A DNA stretch of 7,438 bases from Undibacterium sp. (GCA_019752975.1 JAIELM010000458.1:1-7438); one strand, 5' to 3'; positions 1 through 7,020 are shown, numbered from the stretch's first letter. Numbers and translations are program-made. Notes: generated by a model not told the origin, from the letters alone.

Positions 1-60
1 AAATGCGCCGTCAGCGCACAAATAGCACCGCAGGTGCGCCTAATGGAAAATCTGGGTTGA
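1..60 (+). CDS. Possible 3' end of an upstream gene (partial, unidentified)
   Basis: Frame 1 is open from the window edge to a TGA at 58-60 and would encode the tail KCAVSAQIAPQVRLMENLG. Codon choice looks coding-like. The base composition falls sharply in G+C just after position 60, where an AT-rich promoter-like stretch begins, which fits a gene ending here. Nineteen codons are too few to name a family. Two small inverted repeats lie inside it (TGCGC/GCGCA at 4-18 and GCACC/GGTGC at 25-37), so the segment could instead be non-coding hairpins. No terminator is visible between it and the next gene. Confidence 0.3.
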   Translation, partial: KCAVSAQIAPQVRLMENLG

Positions 61-96
61 AGTAACAATAAGACACAAAACGATGCTCGCCATTTT

Positions 97-105
97 TGCT
101 ACAAT
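97..105 (+). promoter_or_regulatory. Extended -10 promoter for the solute-binding protein gene
   Basis: TGC followed by TACAAT (100-105) matches an extended -10 element (TGn plus five of six consensus bases). No good -35 hexamer stands 16-18 bases upstream, which is typical of extended -10 promoters. Transcription would start near 112, leaving a leader of about 20 bases before the GTG at 132. It was assigned by eye only. Confidence 0.4.
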
Positions 106-131
106 GAAATTATCTCAAGCGAATAATTAAA

Positions 132-923
132 GTGAAGATGAAAGTGCTCAAATTCTTAGTACTGTTCTACGCCGTGTTTGTCTTGACATTCACGTCAGCG
201 CAGACGCGAGCACAAACCGCAAACAAAGAAGTAGTACATCTCTTCACCATAGAAGAACTCGACCAAAATGGAAAATCACTTCCACTCGCCAAAGACAGCA
301 AGGAGTTGCTGGCCTACTTAGAAAACGCCATGGGAGTGCGATTTGAGGTGCGTCGTGTACCGTGGAAGCGGGCAATAGAATATGCCTTAAATGACGAAGA
401 AGCTCTACTTATGGGAATGTCCAAAACCCAAGAACGTCTGACTAAATTTGCCTTTTCGGATCCCATCAGCGCCAACGGTAACTGGCTCGTGACGCGCTGC
501 GAAAACAGTTTTGTTTTCAACGAATTAGAGGACTTACGTGGTAAGGTAATCGGTGTCGTGTCAGGAACCAGTGCTGGCGATGAATTTGATCAACAAGCCA
601 ATTTAATTTACAAAGTGGAGCGTGATATTAGTGCAGGAGCAAACCGCTTGCAAAAATTACTCCTAGGGCGGGTCGATGCACTGGTCTGGTATGGCGTTAC
701 TACCGATGTCAAAGCAATGGACGAGATTATCAACCGTCGCTTGGAAAATCTACCGTTGGAGGCAAAGACAAACAAACCGAATCGCCTCTGCGTACTTCCC
801 AAACCGCTCTCTATCGTCACCAATCATTTTTCCATGAAATTGCGCGATGAACCGAATAAATTACTCGCTCGTATCAATCTTGCCTTGGCCAAAGGCCGTA
901 AGGGAGGTCAGATTCCTAAATGA
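132..923 (+). CDS. Periplasmic solute-binding protein, family 3 (SBP_bac_3/PBPb type)
   Basis: This is probably a periplasmic binding protein of the type II fold used by polar amino-acid ABC importers; the ligand cannot be told. Residues 1-28 form a signal peptide: a basic start (MKMK), a hydrophobic core LKFLVLFYAVFVLTF, and likely cleavage after an Ala between residues 23 and 30. The mature part shows the marks of the family: VPWKRAIEYAL near 76-86, TQERLTKFAFSDPI at 99-112, LEDLRGKVIGVVSGTSAG at 132-149 (start of lobe two) and GRVDALVW at 179-186. The length of 263 is normal. Two cysteines (123 and 220) could pair after export. No ABC permease or ATPase gene is adjacent, so it is an orphan and may serve a distant transporter or a signalling protein. 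The start is uncertain: GTG 132 or ATG 138 (two codons later) both give the same signal peptide, and neither has a clear Shine-Dalgarno sequence. Confidence 0.8.
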   Translation: MKMKVLKFLVLFYAVFVLTFTSAQTRAQTANKEVVHLFTIEELDQNGKSLPLAKDSKELLAYLENAMGVRFEVRRVPWKRAIEYALNDEEALLMGMSKTQERLTKFAFSDPISANGNWLVTRCENSFVFNELEDLRGKVIGVVSGTSAGDEFDQQANLIYKVERDISAGANRLQKLLLGRVDALVWYGVTTDVKAMDEIINRRLENLPLEAKTNKPNRLCVLPKPLSIVTNHFSMKLRDEPNKLLARINLALAKGRKGGQIPK

Positions 924-934
924 TTTCTACGCAC

Positions 935-956
935 GTTCCGGAATAAATTCTGGCAC
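935..956. promoter_or_regulatory. 22-bp imperfect dyad between the binding-protein and MATE genes
   Basis: GTTCCGGAAT (935-944), a two-base AA centre, then ATTCTGGCAC (947-956). The arms are complementary at eight of ten positions, and one of the two mismatches is a G-T pair. It starts 11 bases after the preceding stop codon and ends next to the putative -35 of the MATE promoter, so it could be a repressor or activator operator. No T-run follows, which argues against a classic rho-independent terminator, although a weak RNA hairpin with a six-base loop is possible. The regulator is unknown. Confidence 0.35.
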
Positions 957-957
957 A

Positions 958-985
958 CTGACCCCTTTCTCGGCTTAAGTATACT
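958..985 (+). promoter_or_regulatory. Putative sigma-70 promoter of the MATE gene
   Basis: CTGACC (958-963, four of six matches to TTGACA), a 16-base spacer, then TATACT (980-985, five of six matches to TATAAT). The -10 lies in the perfect 10-bp palindrome AAGTATACTT (977-986). Transcription would begin near 991-993, almost on the ATG at 994, implying either a leaderless message or translation from an internal Met. Confidence 0.4.
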
Positions 986-993
986 TCTCAGCA

Positions 994-2373
994 ATGGCAA
1001 ATCCCATCACACCTCAATCCCCCACCATCAATATGACTGGTAAATTTGTTACTGGTTCGACCATGAGACATGTAGTCAATATGACGGCAACTGGCTCGGT
1101 CGGTTTGATCGCCATCTTCGTGGTGGACGTGCTCAATCTTCTCTACATTTCACGTTTGGGCGTAGCAGAATTGGCCGCCGCGATTGGTTATGCTAGTACC
1201 CTACTTTTTTTTCACACATCGATTGGCATCGGCCTCTCCATTGCTACTGGTGCGATGGTGTCACGTGCCATCGGTAGCGGCGATACACTTTTATCCAAAC
1301 AGCTAGCTGCCAGTTCGCTCGTTTTAATCGCGATCATTAGCGTCTGCCTCGCACTACTTACTTACCCACTCTTGGACTGGCTATTGCAGGCACTGGGCGC
1401 ACTTGGCGATACGGCCATATTGGCAGGACGATTCTGTCGTATTGTTTTACCCTCTATTCCCTTGCTCGCTTTAGGGATGGGACTATCGGCTTTATTACGT
1501 TCTGTCGGTGATGGTAAGCGCGCCATGTATGTCACATTAGGCGCTGCCGCCGCGACTGCGATCCTCGATCCCTTGTTTATCTTTGGCTTTGGATGGGGAC
1601 TTGATGGTGCCGCCTATGCCAACATCTGCGCTCGTGTAGTCTTAGCTGGTGTAGGTTTTTATGGGGTTATTAGGGTTCATCGACTATTGATCAAACCTAG
1701 CCAACAGGTACTCCTGGCAGGCGCAAAGAGTTTTGCCAGTATTGGCATCCCCGCTATCCTGACCAATATCGCCACTCCAGTAGGAAATGCCGCTGTCACT
1801 GCCGCCATCGCTAAGTATGGTGATCAGGCTGTGGCTGGTTGGGCGGTGGTGTCACGCCTCATTCCTATGGCTTTTGCCGGATTATTTGCACTGTCGGGAG
1901 CTATCGGCCCCATCCTAGGGCAAAACCTTGGCGCTCAGCGCTATGACCGACTACGCTCGACCATGCGTGACAGTCTTAAACTCACCTTAATTTATGTTTT
2001 AATCGTATGGTTTTTACTCGCTGTGTGCAGCCAGCTGATCGTCAACGCCTTTGATGCCAAAGGATTAGGTGCAGACGTCATCATGTTTTTTTGTGTCTTC
2101 GTTGCAGGAAGCTTTCTCTTCAATGGCAGCTTGTTTGTCGCCAACGCCGCGTTCAATAATCTTGGTTATCCCTTGTATTCTACTTTGCTCAACTGGGGAC
2201 GCTCGACTTTAGGTGTCATCCCATTTGTCTGGTTTGGCAGTCTATGGTTTGGTGCTCGCGGAGTGATCGCTGGTTATGGGTTAGGAGTGATTTTTTTTGG
2301 CGGTGCGAGTGTCTGGCTGTGTTTCAGAGTATTGGAAAAATTAGAAATAAAAAACACTGGAGTATTAAAATAA
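994..2373 (+). CDS. MATE-family multidrug/cation antiporter (inner membrane)
   Basis: This is a multidrug and toxic compound extrusion transporter, which exports cationic drugs or metabolites in exchange for H+ or Na+. Its length of 459 residues and about twelve hydrophobic segments fit the family. The opening FVTGSTMRHVVNMTATGSVG (18-37), GAMVSRAIGSGD (86-97) and LRSVGDGKRAM (168-178) mark the N-terminal lobe. ILDPLFIFGFGWGLDGAA (190-207) ends that half, and the C-terminal lobe repeats the pattern with IGPILGQNLGAQRYDRLR (304-321) and FNNLGYPLYST (387-397). The coupling ion and substrates cannot be deduced. The start is uncertain: ATG 994 has no Shine-Dalgarno sequence and sits on the predicted transcription start, so Met14 (ATG 1033) or Met24 (ATG 1063) are alternatives. 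Neither loses any conserved segment from the first helix onward. A rho-independent terminator follows, so the gene probably ends its own transcript. Confidence 0.9.
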   Translation: MANPITPQSPTINMTGKFVTGSTMRHVVNMTATGSVGLIAIFVVDVLNLLYISRLGVAELAAAIGYASTLLFFHTSIGIGLSIATGAMVSRAIGSGDTLLSKQLAASSLVLIAIISVCLALLTYPLLDWLLQALGALGDTAILAGRFCRIVLPSIPLLALGMGLSALLRSVGDGKRAMYVTLGAAAATAILDPLFIFGFGWGLDGAAYANICARVVLAGVGFYGVIRVHRLLIKPSQQVLLAGAKSFASIGIPAILTNIATPVGNAAVTAAIAKYGDQAVAGWAVVSRLIPMAFAGLFALSGAIGPILGQNLGAQRYDRLRSTMRDSLKLTLIYVLIVWFLLAVCSQLIVNAFDAKGLGADVIMFFCVFVAGSFLFNGSLFVANAAFNNLGYPLYSTLLNWGRSTLGVIPFVWFGSLWFGARGVIAGYGLGVIFFGGASVWLCFRVLEKLEIKNTGVLK

Positions 2374-2409
2374 AATGCTCCAACAAAATTTGTTCATGAT
2401 AATATTTGC

Positions 2410-2437
2410 GCGCAATTAGTATCAATTGCGCTTTTTT
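2410..2437 (+). terminator. Rho-independent terminator of the MATE gene
   Basis: GCGCAATT (2410-2417), loop AGTATC, then AATTGCGC (2424-2431) form a perfect 8-bp stem. Six T residues (2432-2437) follow directly. It lies 37 bases after the MATE stop and 39 bases before the next start codon, separating the two transcripts unless there is readthrough. Confidence 0.85.
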
Positions 2438-2475
2438 GTAAGTATTTTTCATCAATAATTAAAGAAAGAAAATTC

Positions 2476-2688
2476 ATGAACAAATTAAAAAAATCTCTGT
2501 TTAGTTTTGCGCTTGGACTTGGCATTGCAGCCTCTATGTCACCCGCATTTGCGATTGATTATGGTACTTGTGTGAACCTGCTTTGCCAATGTTACGAAGG
2601 GGATCAAGCGGCTTGTAATGATTTCCGCAATTCACGTTGCAATCGCCTAATTTATCCTTCCGACCCTGGAACGATGTGCTCAATGTAG
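2476..2688 (+). CDS. Small secreted cysteine-rich protein of unknown function
   Basis: I do not recognise this 70-residue protein. Residues 1-26 are a textbook Sec signal peptide: lysines at 3, 5 and 6, a hydrophobic core at 8-19, and a type I cleavage motif ending in Ala-Phe-Ala at 26. The predicted mature peptide has 44 residues, no lysine, a net charge of about -2, and six cysteines at 32, 37, 39, 47, 55 and 68 (spacing C-x4-C-x-C-x7-C-x7-C-x12-C). That even number suggests three disulfides formed in the periplasm. A CxC pair can also bind metal, but no histidine is present. The sequence upstream of ATG 2476 is purine-rich (AAAGAAAG at 2461-2468), a weak ribosome binding site. No clear promoter was found between the preceding terminator and the start. 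No biosynthesis, immunity or dedicated export gene lies alongside, so a bacteriocin role is not supported. The coding call rests on the signal peptide and cysteine pattern. Confidence 0.75.
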   Translation: MNKLKKSLFSFALGLGIAASMSPAFAIDYGTCVNLLCQCYEGDQAACNDFRNSRCNRLIYPSDPGTMCSM

Positions 2689-2706
2689 CAATAAATTAAG
2701 CTTCAT

Positions 2707-2747
2707 CACGATGCTCAGAAGAAAATTCATTTTGTCTGTGCATCGTG
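2707..2747 (+). repeat. Inverted repeat / RNA hairpin downstream of the cysteine-rich gene
   Basis: CACGATGC (2707-2714) and GCATCGTG (2740-2747) are perfect 8-base complements. Past a T-T mismatch the stem can extend through CAG (2716-2718) and CTG (2736-2738), and inside that AAAA (2722-2725) can pair with TTTT (2730-2733). It begins 18 bases after the stop of the small cysteine-rich gene. No T-run follows, so it is not a standard intrinsic terminator; it may protect the 3' end of the message or help factor-dependent termination. Confidence 0.45.
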
Positions 2748-2982
2748 TCAAGTCATCTTAGAACTTCCTTATTCCTAGCTTCCCTCGTTAAAGCATGCCA
2801 TTTTGCCGCGCTGCGCAAGAGATTTGCTGATCTTCCGCACATAAATTGGTCTCATCTCGCACAATTCTGGTTTAGAATGCAGCGTCCTTGATCTTTCTTT
2901 GTAATTTCTTGCCAACTTTCTTGAGTAGCAGGACTTAGGAAAATAAGGGCTAGATTTTTACCATCATCTTAAAACATAAAAT

Positions 2983-2988
2983 AGGAGA
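2983..2988 (+). promoter_or_regulatory. Ribosome binding site of the peptide transporter gene
   Basis: AGGAGA ends seven bases before ATG 2996. It is the only strong Shine-Dalgarno sequence found in front of a gene in this window, and it fixes that start codon. Confidence 0.8.
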
Positions 2989-2995
2989 ACATTGC

Positions 2996-4504
2996 ATGAG
3001 CAGTGCTGCAATCACCCCGGGGCAAGAGGTCCCGATCCCAGAGTTTAAGCAAATCATGGGGCATCCCGCTCCGCTTTGGATGTTATTCATGGCCGAATTT
3101 TGGGAACGCTTTGCGTTTTATGGAATTCGTTGGGCCTTAGTGCTCTATATTGTGGCGCAATTTCACGATGGTTCTGCCACTGGTCAGGGCTCAGCCAATG
3201 CTTTATATGGCTCGTATTTAGCGATGGTATACGCCGCTGCCCTATTCGGTGGTTATGTGGCCGATAAGGTAATTGGTTACCAACGCTCGATTTTACTCGG
3301 GGCGGTATTCATGGCTACTGGCTTGTTCATGATTGCCTATCCGAATCAAGATATATTTAATTTTGGCCTTGCCACGATTATTGTAGGTAATGGACTGTTT
3401 AAACCGAATATTTCCTCCATGGTTGGTAAGCTCTATAGCATTGCCGATACGCGACGCGATTCTGCTTTTACAATCTTCTATATGGGGATCAATATTGGCG
3501 GTATGGTCGCGCCAATATTCACACAATTACTAGCACAAAAAGTTTTTAACACCGGTGACACCCCAGCTTATAAGGTGGTGTTTATCGCTGCTGGTGTGGG
3601 CATGATCATTAGTCTCATCTGGTTTGCAATTGGCCGTCGCATGTTAAAAGGTATAGGCGCACCAGCGGAAAATGCGCAAAGCATGGTTAAAGTGTTTTAT
3701 GTCGCCTTAGGCGCACTGTTTACGATTCCTGTATTTTGGTATGTGTTGAGTCTGGGTGCCAATGTATTGGCCAATATTTTGTACACTTTGTTTGTCATCT
3801 TATCGGTATTGCTCATCATTGAAGGTCTGCGAATCGGTAAAGTAGCTCGCGATAAAGTCATCGCGATGCTATTAATTTTTGTGTTCAACGTTCTATTCTT
3901 TATGTTTTTTGAACAAGCTGGTAGCTCGTTTACTTTCTTGACTGCGAATATCGTTAATCGCAATGCATTCGGATTTGAGATCCCTATCGCGTGGTATCAA
4001 AGCGTGAATTCTTTGGCGATCATCGGCTTTGCGCCTATCATCGCAGCCCTGTGGGTATTCTTGGGTAAGCGTAACCTTAACCCCTCAATTCCTTTTAAAT
4101 TCGGATTAGGATTAATTGGTAATGGTTTGGCTTTTGGCTTTTTAATGTTCGCGCTCACTAAGTTGATCGACGACAAAAACATGATTCCTTTTTACCCTAT
4201 GATTCTGGTGTACATGATTCAGTCTATAGGTGAACTCTGTTTATCACCTATAGGCTTATCGATGGTGACCAAATTAGCCCCCCCTCGCTTGGTTGGCTTG
4301 GGTATGGGTGGTTGGTTCTTGTGTACTGGAATAGGCAATAATTTGTCTGGCATTTTTGCTGCACATGTGAGCGGCGCCACGGGATTATCTGTGCAATCTG
4401 CCTTGGACGGTTATACCTTTGGCTTCTATGCCTTGGTCGGAGCCGGCGTGTTCTTGCTGGTCATTTCACCGATTATGCAAAAGCTTTTGCACGGCGTAAA
4501 ATGA
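2996..4504 (+). CDS. Proton-coupled oligopeptide transporter, POT/PTR2 family
   Basis: This inner-membrane symporter imports di- and tripeptides using the proton gradient (major facilitator superfamily, POT branch). The 502 residues fit a bacterial POT with 12 helices plus the two extra central ones. The ExxER proton-coupling motif is intact (Glu34, Glu37, Arg38 in AEFWERF). Both family signatures are present: GGYVADKVIGYQRS from 85, with the conserved Asp90, and FTIFYMGINIGGMV at 158-171. GNGLFKPNISS (131-141) carries the conserved Lys136. The helix-7 acidic residue is in FFEQAGSSFTFL (304-315, Glu306), and GELCLSPIGLSMV (412-424, Glu413) is the helix-10 substrate-binding segment. No catalytic or binding residue looks lost, so it should be active. 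It appears to be a single-gene transcript, with a strong ribosome binding site in front and a terminator behind. Peptide substrates are inferred from the family; some relatives carry other solutes. Confidence 0.93.
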   Translation: MSSAAITPGQEVPIPEFKQIMGHPAPLWMLFMAEFWERFAFYGIRWALVLYIVAQFHDGSATGQGSANALYGSYLAMVYAAALFGGYVADKVIGYQRSILLGAVFMATGLFMIAYPNQDIFNFGLATIIVGNGLFKPNISSMVGKLYSIADTRRDSAFTIFYMGINIGGMVAPIFTQLLAQKVFNTGDTPAYKVVFIAAGVGMIISLIWFAIGRRMLKGIGAPAENAQSMVKVFYVALGALFTIPVFWYVLSLGANVLANILYTLFVILSVLLIIEGLRIGKVARDKVIAMLLIFVFNVLFFMFFEQAGSSFTFLTANIVNRNAFGFEIPIAWYQSVNSLAIIGFAPIIAALWVFLGKRNLNPSIPFKFGLGLIGNGLAFGFLMFALTKLIDDKNMIPFYPMILVYMIQSIGELCLSPIGLSMVTKLAPPRLVGLGMGGWFLCTGIGNNLSGIFAAHVSGATGLSVQSALDGYTFGFYALVGAGVFLLVISPIMQKLLHGVK

Positions 4505-4537
4505 TTTTTATGTCTGACACTTAGGTGCAGCATCGAT

Positions 4538-4571
4538 AAAAAAAGCGAGCTTTTTATAGCTCGCTTTTTTT
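4538..4571. terminator. Bidirectional rho-independent terminator between convergent genes
   Basis: AAAAAAAGCGAGC (4538-4550), an eight-base loop TTTTTATA, then GCTCGCTTTTTTT (4559-4571) form a perfect 13-bp inverted repeat. The GC core GCGAGC/GCTCGC is flanked by seven A on one side and seven T on the other, giving a U-tract in both directions. It lies 33 bases after the peptide transporter stop and 16 bases beyond the stop of the - strand GGDEF-EAL gene, so it serves both transcripts. Confidence 0.93.
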
Positions 4572-4587
4572 ATAGGGAATTTTAAAT

Positions 4588-7020
4588 TTATTTGCTACGT
4601 AACTTAATCGATTTCCCGTTCGGAACACCAAGATAGGTCTTTCCAAATTCGACAGCAGGCATGGCGCGCGCTACCAGAAAACCTTGAATTTCATCACATA
4701 GATGCTGACTAAGAAAAGCGCGTTGCGCCTCGGTCTCTACACCCTCTGCGATAACACGTAATTTCAAAGCATGCGCCAAGCTAATGATCGCACTGACAAT
4801 GGCGATATCGCTTTCATCGTCGGGTAAATGCGTGACGAAGGATCGATCTATTTTGAGCTTATGAATCGGAAAACGTTTTAGATAGCTCAGACTAGAATAA
4901 CCGGTGCCAAAATCGTCAATTGCCATGGTCACCCCTAGCTTGGCAATGGCTGCTAATTTCTTTAAAACTTCCTCAGCGTCACGGATCAAAATCGATTCAG
5001 TTAGTTCCAATTCGATGCAGCTTGCATCGAGCTGAGCAAACTGCAAAGCGCGGGCCAAGTCTTCGACAAAATTAGGCTGTTGAAATTGTAGTGCTGAGAC
5101 GTTCACAGCGATACACACATGTCTGCCGTGTTGATTCCAAATTGCCGCTTGAGCAATGGCCGTTTTCATGACCCAATTGCCGATGGCGATAATGAGACCG
5201 GTTTCTTCTGCAATGGGAATAAATTTGGCAGGGCTGATTTCCCCTAGTTCTTTATCGGTCCAACGAAGTAAAGCTTCGGCACCGAACACATGATTATCTC
5301 GCAGATCGACCAAGGGCTGATAGTGTAATGAAAACTCCTCTCGATCAAATGCTTGTCGCATCGCATGATCCATTTTCATGCGAGACAACAGATCAATATT
5401 CATTTGTTTTTGATAGAAACGAAAATCGGCACGTCCTCGCCCCTTGACGTGGTACATCGCGCTGTCGGCATTCTTAATCAAATCGTCCATCTGAAGACCG
5501 TCAGTAGGATATAAGGAAATTCCTATGCTACAAGTGACAGAAAAACCTATCCCATCTAGAGAGAACGGGACGCCGATATCGGCTAACACGCGCCGCGCGC
5601 AAATTTCAGCACCAACAACGTCAGCCTGATGTAACAACAAAACAAATTCGTCACCTCCCAAACGCGCGGCAGTATCAACTTGCCGTATGCTGTTTTTAAG
5701 ACGTCTTGTCACTTCCAGCAGTACACGGTCACCAAAAGGATGGCCTAGCGAATCATTGATATGCTTGAAATTATCTAAGTCCAAAAACAGTAGGGCAAAT
5801 TGACTATTATCGCGTTGAGCGTGACTGATCGCTTGATTGATTCTCTCTTCCAGAAGTAGGCGATTTGGTAGGCCAGTAAGAGAATCGGAGAAGGCCATTT
5901 CTTGAATTTTTTTCTTGGCGTTATAATTCTCCGTACGGTCTTTAAAAAAACCAATGACATGTAGCAGCTTGCCCTCTTCATTAAATACCCGCACTAAAGA
6001 AATCATACACAGATACGCGTGTCCATCTTTGCGATGTTTCCATAACTCGCCTTCCCAAAAACCCATGCTTTCGAATTCGGTCAGCATGCGCTTTAAGGTA
6101 TCTGGCTTACTGTTATCGCTGAAAAACTCGTCTAAACTTAAGCCTTTCATGTCGGCTTCTTTAAACTGGGTGAGACGCTCAAAACTAGGATTAACGGTAA
6201 CAATATTTTGGTTTTGGTCGGTAACAAAAATCGCATCGCTGCTCGCTTCAAACACTTTAGAAGCCAATTGTAGGCGAGCCTCATCAGCCAGTCTTTTTGA
6301 AATATCTCTGAAAGAATACACTCGTCCTATAGGTCGACCCCTTGCATATTGCGGTAGTGTGACGCGCTCTAACACCATCCCATTATGCAATACCAGAAGG
6401 TCGGAAGATTCGATCAGCGGCGCACGTTTGATCGCCTCTAAGCGTTCATTGTAGTCACTAGCGTCGACCACACATTGATCCATCCATTCATACACTGCGC
6501 TGTCATTTCTTTGAGTAAGTAATTCCTCTGGCAAACCCCATAAGTTGGAAAAATGATGGTTGTAACTGCGAATGCCTCCTTCTAAATCAGTCACCAAAAT
6601 ACCATCGGCGGTAGACTCCAAAGTGGCACGTAATTCAGCGATCAGTTTCTCTAATTCTGTTTCGACTTGCCGTTGATCCGTACGGTCACGTATCGCCAAA
6701 ACATACACACTCCGTTCTGGATTAATGCGCACCAGACTCACTCTGCGCATGACGTGCAGGATAGAACCATCATTACGGCGCAACAAGCTTTCTGAAAAAA
6801 TATCCTGGGTTAAGCCTGCCGCCACATCTTCCCAAAAAAACATATCTTCCGGTGCTGCCGCCAAATCAACTACCGGCCTACCATTCAATTCACCAGAAGC
6901 GACGCCAAATAATTGGTGCGCAGCTCGATTAGCTCCCACCACATGAAACTGCCCGGCATCGATCAACAATACCGCCTCTAACATGCCTTCGATGAGACCC
7001 TCCCATTGCTCCTTCATCAT
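4588..7020 (-). CDS. PAS-PAS-PAS-GGDEF-EAL cyclic-di-GMP turnover protein
   Basis: This is a probably cytoplasmic signalling protein of 810 residues with no membrane segment. Three PAS sensor domains lie at about 5-115, 130-243 and 250-365; the second and third end in the usual FRDIS and FKDRT motifs, leading through helical linkers. The diguanylate cyclase domain (about 375-540) opens with DSLTGLPNR and has the metal and base-binding DLDNFKHIND (414-423) and an intact GGDEF (455-459). An RxxD inhibitory I-site (Arg446, Asp449) sits exactly five residues before it. The EAL domain (about 550-800) keeps every catalytic motif: EALLRW (582-587), NVS (640-642), ELTE (672-675), DDFGTG (702-707), KIDRSF (723-728), EGVE (759-762) and QGF (779-781). 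Both synthesis and hydrolysis of c-di-GMP are therefore possible, with PAS input or GTP binding setting the balance. The start ATG overlaps the preceding gene's stop (ATGA), implying coupled translation; Met2 or Met13 are less likely starts. The PAS ligands are unknown. Confidence 0.93.
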   Translation of the reverse strand: MMKEQWEGLIEGMLEAVLLIDAGQFHVVGANRAAHQLFGVASGELNGRPVVDLAAAPEDMFFWEDVAAGLTQDIFSESLLRRNDGSILHVMRRVSLVRINPERSVYVLAIRDRTDQRQVETELEKLIAELRATLESTADGILVTDLEGGIRSYNHHFSNLWGLPEELLTQRNDSAVYEWMDQCVVDASDYNERLEAIKRAPLIESSDLLVLHNGMVLERVTLPQYARGRPIGRVYSFRDISKRLADEARLQLASKVFEASSDAIFVTDQNQNIVTVNPSFERLTQFKEADMKGLSLDEFFSDNSKPDTLKRMLTEFESMGFWEGELWKHRKDGHAYLCMISLVRVFNEEGKLLHVIGFFKDRTENYNAKKKIQEMAFSDSLTGLPNRLLLEERINQAISHAQRDNSQFALLFLDLDNFKHINDSLGHPFGDRVLLEVTRRLKNSIRQVDTAARLGGDEFVLLLHQADVVGAEICARRVLADIGVPFSLDGIGFSVTCSIGISLYPTDGLQMDDLIKNADSAMYHVKGRGRADFRFYQKQMNIDLLSRMKMDHAMRQAFDREEFSLHYQPLVDLRDNHVFGAEALLRWTDKELGEISPAKFIPIAEETGLIIAIGNWVMKTAIAQAAIWNQHGRHVCIAVNVSALQFQQPNFVEDLARALQFAQLDASCIELELTESILIRDAEEVLKKLAAIAKLGVTMAIDDFGTGYSSLSYLKRFPIHKLKIDRSFVTHLPDDESDIAIVSAIISLAHALKLRVIAEGVETEAQRAFLSQHLCDEIQGFLVARAMPAVEFGKTYLGVPNGKSIKLRSK

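Larger units (their letters stand above)
2689..2995. other. 307-bp intergenic region before the peptide transporter gene
   Basis: No convincing gene was found on either strand. It holds a hairpin near its left end (2707-2747) and a ribosome binding site at its right end. A - strand reading frame of nearly 60 codons crosses the middle, but it has only a late ATG, no ribosome binding site and no recognisable motif. Promoter-like fragments exist (TTGCCA at 2909-2914; TAGAAT at 2873-2878), but none pairs with a partner at normal spacing, so the peptide transporter promoter stays unassigned. Confidence 0.6.

Noticed and set aside
3..66. Frame-3 ATG reading frame at the left edge (MRRQRTNSTAG...)
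   Set aside because: It is about 20 codons long, has no visible ribosome binding site and overlaps the more plausible frame-1 gene tail.
2476..2688. Bacteriocin or RiPP system built from the small cysteine-rich peptide plus the MATE and POT transporters
   Set aside because: The peptide has an ordinary Sec signal. No modification enzyme, double-glycine leader, dedicated ABC exporter or immunity gene is present, and terminators or spacers separate it from both transporters.
2765..2950. A - strand open frame of nearly 60 codons in the spacer before the peptide transporter
   Set aside because: Its only ATG leaves 26 codons, it has no Shine-Dalgarno sequence and no recognisable motif. Composition gives no support for coding.
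4514..4530. Short bulged hairpin CTGACAC-TTAG-GTGCAG just after the peptide transporter stop
   Set aside because: There are only six base pairs with a bulge. It is expected by chance, and the strong terminator just downstream explains transcript ending.
5954..6454. A 166-codon + strand reading frame antisense to the PAS region of the GGDEF-EAL gene
   Set aside because: It lies wholly inside a well-supported gene on the other strand. Its translation is serine/arginine/leucine-rich with no domain or ribosome binding site, as expected of a shadow frame.
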